The translations under genes and the position numbers were made by a program. This document shows positions 54,181 through 62,995 of a DNA stretch of 64,000 nucleotides, piece after piece. The notes beneath the pieces are model-generated. The model did no database searches and was not told the origin of the DNA. It saw only the letters and a list, made by a program, of their open reading frames with translations. Each line of letters starts with the position of its first letter. Position 1 is the stretch's first letter. The DNA comes from Sphaerimonospora thailandensis (GTDB lineage: Bacteria > Actinomycetota > Actinomycetes > Streptosporangiales > Streptosporangiaceae): positions 1 to 64,000 of the forward strand of contig NZ_BOOG01000013.1 of assembly GCF_016863115.1 (NCBI RefSeq), given 5' to 3'.

Positions 54181-54700
54181 ATGACCTCGCGCCGGACGGA
54201 CGTGCGTATGCCGGTCTCTACTTGGCAGCAGCTCTGTTCTGCTCCTGCGTCACCAGAGCGGGTGGCACTGGTCAAGCAGGTCGCGGAGCGTATTCTGGCA
54301 ATCGGCGACGGGCGGCTGCGGCCCGTACGGCTCGGGGCAGGCGGTGTTGTGCGCAATCGACCCCTTGACGCAGGTGGACCACTCATCGGTGGTGACGCCC
54401 GCCGCGCCGGACGCCGTCCTGATCGTCGACGGCGTCTTCGCGTTCCGTCCCGAGATCGACGAGCACTGGGACTTCCGCATCTGGCTGGACGTGTCTCCCG
54501 AGACGTCGATTCGCCGCGGGGCCGACCGCGACCAGGACTGGGCCGGCTCCCAGGCCGAGGCCGTCCACCGCGACCGCTACCTGCCGGCTGAACGCCTCTA
54601 CATCGCCGAGGTCGACCCGCTGCGGCTGGTGGATCTAGTAATCGACAACACGCTGTTCGACAAACCCCAAATCACGCAGGCTCCGCACCATCGCGGGTGA
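54181..54700 (+). pseudogene. Uridine kinase-like gene with internal deletion and frameshift
   Basis: The start (MPVSTWQQLCSAPASPERVA, then ERILAIGDGRLR) is the N terminus of actinomycete uridine kinase-like proteins and should run into a GKT P-loop. Instead the frame breaks near 54315-54330. From GPYGSGQAVLCAIDPLTQVD the C-terminal half continues in another frame (DAVLIVDGVFAFRPEIDEHW, DVSPETSIRRGADRD, VDLVIDN). The P-loop and roughly 75 residues are missing. No kinase activity is possible. The deletion extent is judged from memory of full-length relatives. Confidence 0.75.
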
Positions 54701-54905
54701 CGCCGAAGTGACGGTACATATCGTCAGGATCGGTAAAGGAGAGCGCGGGGAACTCACCACGCTCGGCCTTGGCGATCATCCCTTTGAACTGCGCGATCTC
54801 TTCCTGCTCGCGCTGGTGTGGCGCCTCCCGCGCTGTGGCTGCCGAGTCACCGGCCTCGAACTCGGTGACCCGGCTTCGCGATGACCTCGTCGAATCGGTG
54901 CTCAT
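54672..54905 (-). CDS. Small hypothetical protein, 77 aa
   Basis: The ATG at 54905 (MSTDSTRSSRSRVTEFEAGD) has GAGGGG close upstream. The product is acidic and helical (EQEEIAQFKGMIAKAERGEF) and ends in SFTDPDDMYRHFGVTRDG. No domain is recognised. It overlaps the 3' end of the uridine kinase remnant on the other strand by 29 bp. Confidence 0.55.
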   Translation of the reverse strand: MSTDSTRSSRSRVTEFEAGDSAATAREAPHQREQEEIAQFKGMIAKAERGEFPALSFTDPDDMYRHFGVTRDGAEPA

Positions 54906-55099
54906 GCCCCTCATCATGGCGGGCGGAGGCCCCGAGGCGCGCACCTTCAGACCTCGGGGCCGGTTGGAGCCCGCCTGCCGCCACGGGGGAAGCGCGGCAG
55001 GCGGGCTGTTTGGACGGGCGGCCCCCTGAAGCCCCTCAGGCGGGTGGGGAGGCCGCTCAGCCTCGCCGATCGCGGCCAACAAGCGACCGGCAGGGCGGT

Positions 55100-55219
55100 T
55101 TAGCGGGCAAGACCGAGAAGGAGGTCTAGCCACATCTGCTGTGCGCGGCAGGCGATCAAGCGCTCGGTTTCGTGTACCTCAGGCTCGTCCCGAGTGCGGT
55201 CGGTGCGGCGAATGAACAT
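55100..55219 (-). CDS. Very small protein or gene remnant, 39 aa
   Basis: Reading from ATG 55219 gives MFIRRTDRTRDEPEVHETER and ends MWLDLLLGLAR. The end resembles the YEWWFRLLTGQAR end of the 171-aa protein at 24667-25182, and the sequence after the stop (CCGGCAGGGCGG on the plus strand) also matches the one there. It occupies the same position relative to a GWKVW protein and XRE regulator. It may be a shortened relative; the ribosome binding site is weak. Confidence 0.4.
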   Translation of the reverse strand: MFIRRTDRTRDEPEVHETERLIACRAQQMWLDLLLGLAR

Positions 55220-55309
55220 CAGCCCACCTGTCCATGCAGGCCAAGGCAGGCTGGGAAGATCTCACTCGCGCCCATGGTGCGTGGTTTCGTTGCCATCCGA
55301 GCCAGCCGA

Positions 55310-55573
55310 TCACAGTGCCTGCGCGAGCCGCTGCTGCTCGTCGAGCAGCTCAGTCAGCTCAACAGACGTGTCGGCGTCCAGCGTGCGGCGCATGCCCCGC
55401 CGGAACTGCTCGTTCGTCAGGTCGTGCGTGCGGGTGGCGTACCAGCCGCACAGCTCCCGCTTCTCGCTCTGCCCGCGCCAGACCTTCCAGCCCGGGTAGC
55501 GCTCGCGTATCCGATGCAGCTCATCCTCGTCAGGATCTCCAAAGTAGTGGAGGCTGCTGGCGTCTCTTTTCAT
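55310..55573 (-). CDS. Small conserved protein of the XRE module (GWKVW family), second copy
   Basis: The 87-aa product has HRIRERYPGWKVWRGQSEK, then CGWYATRTHDLTNEQFRRGM and RRTLDADTSVELTELLDEQQ. It aligns by eye with the 98-aa protein at 25179-25475 (GWKVW, ATRT, DADT, EQ). It starts at ATG 55573, directly after a GACCGTATGGTC imperfect palindrome and downstream of the XRE-TPR gene. Function unknown; association with XRE regulators is the main clue. Confidence 0.72.
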   Translation of the reverse strand: MKRDASSLHYFGDPDEDELHRIRERYPGWKVWRGQSEKRELCGWYATRTHDLTNEQFRRGMRRTLDADTSVELTELLDEQQRLAQAL

Positions 55574-55605
55574 ACAGCGACCGTATGGTCACTAAAAGTC
55601 ATGCC

Positions 55606-55620
55606 ACAGGGATGCCCTGT
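55606..55620. repeat. Short hairpin between XRE gene and GWKVW gene
   Basis: ACAGGGATGCCCTGT is a perfect 6-bp inverted repeat with a 3-nt loop, 47 bp after the XRE stop on the minus strand. It could attenuate or regulate the small downstream gene. Confidence 0.5.
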
Positions 55621-55666
55621 CCGATCTCGTCGGCGCAGGGCGGCGGAGCCGTACAAGATGTACGGG

Positions 55667-56860
55667 TCAGGACAGGTGGCCGATCGTCTGCACGAGGTCC
55701 CGCAACGGCGTGGTCAACCTTGCCTTCCGCGCCACCAGGTCGGACACCAGCGAGCGGGCGAATCCCTGGTGGCGGAACCACTCCGGGGACAGATCGCGGG
55801 CTCGGGAGGTCGCCTCGATCGCCTCATCGGTACGGCGTTGCTCCAGGAGGGACCGGCCGACGTTGAGGAGGTGACGTCCGTACTGCACGGGGAACAGGTC
55901 GGCGCGCTGGATCCGGGCGGAAGCCTTGAGGGCGGTATCGGGTCGGCGGAGCGCGGTCATGATGTGTGCGGTCTGCACAGCGACATGGGACGGTCCGAAG
56001 CTGACCCAGTAATCATGCCGGTCTGCGTCGGCGCGGGTGGCCCCGGCGGTGGCGACACGCAGATATTCCTCAGCCCGCGCTCGGTCGCCACGGGCACCGC
56101 TGGCAACGGCGGCGTGCAGGATCAGCCCGCCCCAGGCGGTGAGTTGCTGTGGCTTGGTCCGCGACAGGGACGGCTCGATGCCGTCGGCGGTGTCGGCGGC
56201 GAGCTTTTCTGCCGCCTCTAGCCGGCCCTGATGCAACATCACCCAGGAGTAGGTGCCGTACAGGGTGGCCAACCGCCAGGGGTCGTCTCCGTTGCGGCCC
56301 GCGTGAATCGCTCGCTCGGCGGCGATTGCCGCCGCATCGTCCCGGCCGGTGTGCACGAGCAGGCAGGCGGCGAGCTGCCAGGCGTGCGCGAGCGGCGTGG
56401 CTGCGGTGGCCGGGTCGGACGACTCCAGCAGGCGACACTCGCCGATGAGATTCGGCAGGTCGGCTGCCAAGACGCCGAACTCACCTGCGAAGTAGGCGCC
56501 GTACGCTTTCTCCACCAGCCGCCACAGGTCGGCAGGTGTGGCGGGCTCGCCATCGTGGTCAGGGTGCAGGCCAGGTAGCAAGCCGGGGTTGATGACGGTG
56601 TCTCGTACGGTGAGCACCGCCGCACCGGGCACCGGCTCCAGATGCGGTGACTTCCCAGCCAGCGCGCCGGGATCGACGTCGAGAGCGCGAGCCAGCTTGA
56701 TCATGGATGCCCATGACATCGACTCTCGGACATCGCGTTCCAGCATCGACACCAGGTCGACGCTCACGCCCGCGCGCCCGGCGAGCTCCTGCTGGCTGTA
56801 TCCGCGTTCCATACGCAACGCCCGCAGGCGCTGACCGAGGGTGGTGTCGCCATCGCGCAA
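55667..56860 (-). CDS. XRE-family regulator with TPR-like C terminus, second module
   Basis: The helix-turn-helix is at residues ~8-60 (LGQRLRALRMERGYSQQELA, GRAGVSVDLVSMLERDVRES). The helical C terminus of ~330 aa has repeated pairs such as AAAIAAERAIHAGRNGDDPW and LYGTYSWVMLHQGRLEAAEK. The start appears to be TTG 56860 with GGAAGGACAGGGA in front. Architecture and size match the regulator at 25595-26809, but sequences diverge strongly, so they are family members rather than recent copies. Confidence 0.88.
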   Translation of the reverse strand: MRDGDTTLGQRLRALRMERGYSQQELAGRAGVSVDLVSMLERDVRESMSWASMIKLARALDVDPGALAGKSPHLEPVPGAAVLTVRDTVINPGLLPGLHPDHDGEPATPADLWRLVEKAYGAYFAGEFGVLAADLPNLIGECRLLESSDPATAATPLAHAWQLAACLLVHTGRDDAAAIAAERAIHAGRNGDDPWRLATLYGTYSWVMLHQGRLEAAEKLAADTADGIEPSLSRTKPQQLTAWGGLILHAAVASGARGDRARAEEYLRVATAGATRADADRHDYWVSFGPSHVAVQTAHIMTALRRPDTALKASARIQRADLFPVQYGRHLLNVGRSLLEQRRTDEAIEATSRARDLSPEWFRHQGFARSLVSDLVARKARLTTPLRDLVQTIGHLS

Positions 56861-56984
56861 ATCCCTGTCCTTCCTGCCGTCTCGCGCTTTCAGGGTAGGC
56901 GCGGGACTTGGCGCGTGCGAGGAATAGCGACCTTTATCTGTCCCCGGCGATGTACTCAGCCGCGTGGAACTGGCTCATAGGCAG

Positions 56985-57033
56985 GCTTGCCCCGGGCCCC
57001 ATGCGCTGGCAGAGGCGATACCCGGGGCCGACG
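56985..57033. repeat. 49-nt hairpin repeat, copy 1
   Basis: It begins GCTTGCCCCGGG and ends TACCCGGGGCCGACG, so GCCCCGGG pairs with CCCGGGGC around ~24 nt. It matches copy 2 (57289-57337) at 45 of 49 positions. The TGGCAGAGGCGATA part of the loop is identical in both. Confidence 0.8.
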
Positions 57034-57126
57034 CGGCCACGATAGCCGGACTCTGAACTGACGCATGTCATAACCCAGAGACCCAAGGTTGTGTAGGTAT
57101 GCCCGACTATGAGTCGTTTTGTCGTT

Positions 57127-57192
57127 TTGGCGGCTTTCGCCAAATCTCGCGACACCTTGTTAAGAGGGCTTAACGCATTCGCGGCATACCGC
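57127..57192 (+). other. Cluster of small hairpins in the pre-Abi non-coding region
   Basis: TTGGCG-GCTTT-CGCCAA (57127-57143), GTTAAG-AGGG-CTTAAC (57159-57174) and GCGG-CATA-CCGC (57181-57192) follow one another. The 518-bp gap from 56861 to 57378 has no convincing gene and is unusually rich in perfect short stems. Confidence 0.55.
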
Positions 57193-57240
57193 ACGCTTGT
57201 CTGCTATTGTTCTGGTAGATCTTTGCAGGGACACCATGAA

Positions 57241-57356
57241 CCCCGAGAAGCCGGGGGCGGTGTGCGGGAGTGACCGGCCCGGAAAAGAGCTTGCCCCGGG
57301 TCGCATGCATTGGCAGAGGCGATACCCGGGGCCGACGTGAGCTATCTTAGCTCACG
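57241..57356 (+). ncRNA. Candidate structured RNA upstream of the Abi-family gene
   Basis: Three stems line up before the Abi start. CCCCG-AGAAGC-CGGGG (57241-57256) comes first. The repeat copy 2 hairpin has GCCCCGGGTCGC pairing with GCGA-TA-CCCGGGGC. CGTGAGCTA-TCT-TAGCTCACG (57336-57356) is a 9-bp perfect stem that looks like a terminator. AbiF-type HEPN toxins have been reported to carry an adjacent non-coding RNA antitoxin; here this is an inference from position and structure. Boundaries and strand are estimates. Confidence 0.4.
57289..57337. repeat. 49-nt hairpin repeat, copy 2
   Basis: It differs from copy 1 only within the first part of the loop (TCGCATGCAT against CCCCATGCGC). Here the changed bases create an extra TCGC/GCGA pairing that lengthens the stem, as if the structure were selected. 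Confidence 0.8.
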
Positions 57357-57378
57357 CTCCTCCGACATGGGAGGTGCA

Positions 57379-58047
57379 ATGAACCAGGACGAGGCGAAGC
57401 TCATCTGTGAGATCCTCTCCCAGGAGAGGTTTGCTCCTTACCTGAGCGCCTGCGGAGGAGATCCGTCCACCGCACTGCGACTCTACGCCTGGAACACGGA
57501 GATCTCCGGAGCTCTTCTCGGGCCGTTTCAAGGGTTCGAGGTTGTCCTCCGTAACGCGTTGGATCGTGAGCTAAGGTCGCACTTCGGTCGTGTGGACTGG
57601 TGGAACTCAGCCTCCATCCGCCTCACGCCTCATGCGGTCGACAAGATCCAAGAGGCGGCTAGGCCCTCTAGGCGCCGTCCTGCGCCTACGCCTGGGGACG
57701 TCGTGTCAAGCCTTTCCCTAGGCTTCTGGGAGTCACTCCTCGCCGCTAGCAACAACTACGAGACTCATCTCTGGCGGCCAGCACTTCGCCGAGCGTTTCC
57801 GGGCTACTCAGGTCTGCGTGGTCCGCTCCACGACGACGTCTACAACCTGCGCGCGCTGAGGAATCGGATTGCCCATTGCGAGCCGATCCACGCGCGCCAC
57901 CTCGCCGCTGACTACCAAACCCTCTTGCGTGTCCTCGGATACGTCTCGCCAGAGGCGGCCCGCTGCATCGACAGGTTCAGCCGGATGAAAGAGGTGCTCG
58001 ATCGGAAGAGCGGCGTGTTGGACGGCACGCTGCCGCCTCGGATCTGA
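57379..58047 (+). CDS. Abi-family HEPN ribonuclease (AbiF/AbiD-like)
   Basis: The 222-aa protein shows the pattern of actinomycete Abi-family proteins. An N-terminal helical region (LYAWNTEISGALLGPFQGFE, VVLRNALDRELRSHFGRVDW) leads to SLGFWESLLA and then LRALRNRIAHCEPIHARHL. RNRIAH fits the HEPN RNase motif R-N-x3-H, so the predicted activity is RNA cleavage, usually causing abortive infection. ATG 57379 has GGGAGG 4 nt upstream; starts further up lie within the hairpin repeat. It is followed after 9 bp by the methylase fusion gene, so it joins the restriction-modification operon. Confidence 0.85.
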   Translation: MNQDEAKLICEILSQERFAPYLSACGGDPSTALRLYAWNTEISGALLGPFQGFEVVLRNALDRELRSHFGRVDWWNSASIRLTPHAVDKIQEAARPSRRRPAPTPGDVVSSLSLGFWESLLAASNNYETHLWRPALRRAFPGYSGLRGPLHDDVYNLRALRNRIAHCEPIHARHLAADYQTLLRVLGYVSPEAARCIDRFSRMKEVLDRKSGVLDGTLPPRI

Positions 58048-58056
58048 GGGACGGCG

Positions 58057-60078
58057 GTGGGCGTAGAGATCAGCATGGGTGAGATCGCCAAGTATGCTGG
58101 TGTGGAGCGGGCCGCGGTGAGCAACTGGCGGCGCAGACACAAGGACTTTCCTTTACCAGTCGTAGACGACGCTCGCCGACCCTTGTTCGACTCGGATCAA
58201 ATCGCTCAGTGGCTGGACAGGCGCTGGCTCCCGCAGAAGGAACAGGAGCCGGGCGACCCTGTGACGTACGGCGAACGTTTCCGCGAAGGGTTGCGCCTTC
58301 GTTCGATCACCGCTCTCCGTCAGGCGATGCCCGGAGACGAACTCATCATCCGTGGGCTCGCGTTGGCTGCGGCAAGCTCCTTGTTGGAGCGGGTGCCTGG
58401 CCGGGGGGCATACCAGCAGATCCGATGTATCCGTCCAGACTTGAGTGATCTGTTCAAGCCTTATCTTGCTGAAGCGGATGCCGAAAGCTCTCCTCTTGGT
58501 CGTGTCCTTGCAGACATGCTGGGCGAGATGCGGCCCGCTGATGTAGCGGAGCGCCTGATCGAGCAGGCCGATCGTGTCGATGCGGCCTTTCGTTCGACCG
58601 TCACGCCTGGCCCCATCTGTGATCTGATCGTCAAGCTATGCGCGTCGCACTCATGGCATACGGTTTACGATCCCGCGGCGGGCATCGGATCCCTTCTGCT
58701 GAAGGCTGTTTCACCTCGAAGTCACCGGCACATGCGAGTCACGGCGGCCGACAGCGACGGGCACGCCCTGCGGACGCTCCAGTTACGTTTCTTGTCTCAT
58801 GGTCTTGATGTGGACTTGTTGCAGGGCAACGCCTTCAACGGGAGATCCGAGATCAAAGCCGATCTGGTGGTCGCGGATCCGCCGTTCGTACCCGTTGAGC
58901 ATGCGGATCAGCCCTACGGCCCCTTCGATTGGGTACGGCTCGCGCATCGGCATCTGACGACAGGCGGCATGGCATGCATCGTGGTGCCTGCATGGTCACT
59001 GCAAAGGACTGGCTTGCAGGAGAGGTCCGCGCGAACCCGGGCCGAGATGGCCCAAGCGGGTCTGATCCGGGCCGTGATACAGCTCCCTCCTCGCAGCAAC
59101 TCTTTCAGGGTCGGGGCAGCGCTCGCACTCGTCGTGCTGGACCAAGCAGAGGGTAGTAACCGGACGATCGTGCTGGCCGAGGCCGAGAGGCTGGGGCGGC
59201 ACTGGGCCGAGCGGATAGCCGCGTTCCTGGACGAGCGGCCCGAGGAGATTCCCGACGGGTTCGGTTTGGTTGACGCTGAGGGCTGCGACGATCGGGTGTC
59301 CCTGCTTCCCTCCGCCACGCGAACTCAGAACATTGAGCGCACGGCCGACGCACTCCTCGATGCCCAACGTATGCTCGCTCGCTGCTTCCCCGACGACGAG
59401 CCCCTTCTGCACACACCGCTTCTGTCCGCCCTTGACAAGCGGCAAGCCGGCAAGCTGGGCGACTACGTACGGTCGGGACGACTCACGGTGCTGGCCGGAT
59501 ACCGTATCCCAGCCGAGTTGGTCCGTGAGGGAGGGATCACGGTCGTTGGCAGGGAGGAGTTACGTAGCGAGATACCGATCGGGCAGCGTGGTCTCGACGT
59601 TCTAGATCTAGGCAAGTTCAAGGCCGTCAGGCAGACGCAACCAGGCGACGTGATCGCATTGAGTGTTGATCCTGTTCGCGCCTTCGTTGATGCTGAGGGC
59701 GGGAAAGTGGTCATGGCCCCGGCACAGGTACTGAGGATCGTTCGGGATCCTGGCCGGCCTGCTCGTCAAGATGGCATCGCTCCTCAAGATCCCGATTGGA
59801 TGACGCCGCATATCCTGGCGGCGCTGCTCAACGCGACCGGGGACTCGTCGCGTACCAATGGAGGACTGGTGCGGAGGGTGAATCTGCGCGAGGTGGAGGT
59901 GCCCACGCTGGAACCACACGAGGTCGCATCCCTGGACCGGGTGCTGAGGTCTGTCGCCGAGCGGGGGGCCGACCTGCGGCGTAAGCTCACGGCCCTGGAA
60001 GAATTCGAGGCCGCCCTCGTCGCAGGGATCGTGGACGGTGTGATTCGACCGGCAGGGAAGCTCGACTACGACAGGTGA
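58057..60078 (+). CDS. N6-adenine DNA methylase with N-terminal HTH and HsdS-like C terminus
   Basis: The 673-aa protein starts with a MerR/excisionase-like helix-turn-helix (MGEIAKYAGVERAAVSNWRR, DFPLPVVDDARRPLFD). A methylase core follows, with motif I YDPAAGIGSLLLKA and motif IV VVADPPFVPVE (DPPF). The last ~220 residues (GDYVRSGRLTVLAGYRIPAE, NLREVEVPTLEPHEVASLDR, then a C-terminal coiled coil) look like a target-recognition half-subunit. It is unlike the canonical HsdM that follows. It may methylate on its own or form a hybrid complex. The start is GTG 58057 or ATG 58075. Confidence 0.85.
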   Translation: MGVEISMGEIAKYAGVERAAVSNWRRRHKDFPLPVVDDARRPLFDSDQIAQWLDRRWLPQKEQEPGDPVTYGERFREGLRLRSITALRQAMPGDELIIRGLALAAASSLLERVPGRGAYQQIRCIRPDLSDLFKPYLAEADAESSPLGRVLADMLGEMRPADVAERLIEQADRVDAAFRSTVTPGPICDLIVKLCASHSWHTVYDPAAGIGSLLLKAVSPRSHRHMRVTAADSDGHALRTLQLRFLSHGLDVDLLQGNAFNGRSEIKADLVVADPPFVPVEHADQPYGPFDWVRLAHRHLTTGGMACIVVPAWSLQRTGLQERSARTRAEMAQAGLIRAVIQLPPRSNSFRVGAALALVVLDQAEGSNRTIVLAEAERLGRHWAERIAAFLDERPEEIPDGFGLVDAEGCDDRVSLLPSATRTQNIERTADALLDAQRMLARCFPDDEPLLHTPLLSALDKRQAGKLGDYVRSGRLTVLAGYRIPAELVREGGITVVGREELRSEIPIGQRGLDVLDLGKFKAVRQTQPGDVIALSVDPVRAFVDAEGGKVVMAPAQVLRIVRDPGRPARQDGIAPQDPDWMTPHILAALLNATGDSSRTNGGLVRRVNLREVEVPTLEPHEVASLDRVLRSVAERGADLRRKLTALEEFEAALVAGIVDGVIRPAGKLDYDR

Positions 60079-60088
60079 AGGGAGCCCG

Positions 60089-61661
<1,573 letters not shown>

Positions 61662-61669
<8 letters not shown>

Positions 61670-62888
61670 TTTCACGGAGATGACAATCGGGGAGCTTGCG
61701 AGCAGGGGATATCTAGAATTCGGAGACGGCTATCGGACAAAGGCCACCGAGTATGGTCAACCCGGCCTGCCAATTTTAAGAGTGGCAGAAGTGTTGGATG
61801 GAGAAATAGTGCCAGGGGGCTCGGATTTCATCCGAGATGAATATCGCACCGTTATTGGCTCTAAGATCTCCCGGCTGGGTGACGTGGTTCTCACGACTAA
61901 GGGAACCGTTGGCCGGGTGGCGGTCATTTCTGATGATCACGTCGGATTCGCCTACAGTCCGCAGGTTTGCTATTTCCGAACGTCGCCAAATCCGATAATA
62001 TCGTCAAGATATCTATATTTTTGGTTTAGGAGCGAATATTTTCGACGTCAGGCCGCAGCCTTCAAGGGTCAGACGGATATGGCTGACTATTTAAACCTGT
62101 CTGACATCAAGTCTCTGAGGGTATCTCTACCGTCTCGTCGACGGCAAGACGCGGCATGTAGCGTTCTAGGCGTGCTCGAGAAAAAAATGACCGTTAACGG
62201 GCACATTGCCTCGACATCGCTTGGACTTGCTGCTATCGGCTTCTCGGCCGTAATGCAGAAAGATCAGTCTACCGTTACCCTGACTATAGGTGAGGCTGCC
62301 GACGTTTTTGATGGGCCGCATGCGACCCCTACGAAGACTGAGGATGGTCCGTGGTTTCTCAGTATATCGAGTCTGGAAAACGGCTTGCTGAAACTGACGG
62401 AGTCGGCACACCTTTCTGAGGATGACTTCGTCAAATGGACGCGTCGCGTCACTCCGGCGGCAGGTGATGTGCTGTTCTCTTATGAGACACGCCTGGGTGC
62501 CGCTGCTTTGATGCCGCCGGGTGTGCGCGGATGTTTGGGGCGGAGGATGGCTCTCATGAGAGTTCGGCATGGAGCGATTCAACCGGAGTTGCTACTACAT
62601 GCTTTTCTCGGAAGAGAGTTCCAGGAGACGATCCAGCGGCGGGCCATCCATGGCGCCACCGTGGATCGGATCCCCTTGAAGGAGCTTCCAAGCTGGCCGA
62701 TCAGGTTGCCGAGAGAAGGTAGGCGAGAGCAGCTTGCCAAGCTTCTACGGTCCCTGCACAACAACATCTTCCGGGCACAGCGAGAGAACCAAACCTTGGC
62801 TGAGCTTAGAGACGCATTGCTGCCGAAGCTGATTTCAGGTGAGATCCGTATCAAGGATGCGGAAGGCCTCGTAGAAGGCATGGTCTGA
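61662..62888 (+). CDS. hsdS: Type I restriction-modification specificity subunit HsdS
   Basis: The 408-aa subunit has two target-recognition domains and two coiled-coil spacers: TRD1 (GELASRGYLEFGDGYRTKAT...), spacer near LPSRRRQDAACSVLGVLEKK, TRD2 (LTIGEAADVFDGPHATPTKT...), and spacer RREQLAKLLRSLHNN ending in LAELRDALLPKLISGEIRIK. ATG 61662 has GGGAGG upstream. Codon use in the TRD1 and early TRD2 region is far more AT-rich than its neighbours, a sign of TRD exchange. A 107-bp gap separates it from hsdR. Confidence 0.95.
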
Positions 62889-62995
62889 CTTCGCATGAAG
62901 GTGGCATCGGCTGGAATTGTCAGCATGATGCATGGCTGATCAGGTAGGACCATCGGGGGTCGGTGACGAATAGCTGAGGTAGGAGACGAGGCGTA

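Noticed and set aside
56934-57194. 86-aa minus-strand open frame in the pre-Abi gap
   Set aside because: It runs across the hairpin repeat, has no ribosome binding site and no family resemblance; the region is better explained as non-coding.
56985-57337. Interpreting the two 49-nt repeats as a CRISPR array
   Set aside because: Only two copies separated by about 255 bp, no further repeats, and no cas genes in the window.
58057-60078. Calling the HTH-methylase fusion a type IIG restriction-modification enzyme
   Set aside because: No PD-(D/E)xK nuclease motif is visible in the protein; only helix-turn-helix, methylase and recognition-like parts are supported.
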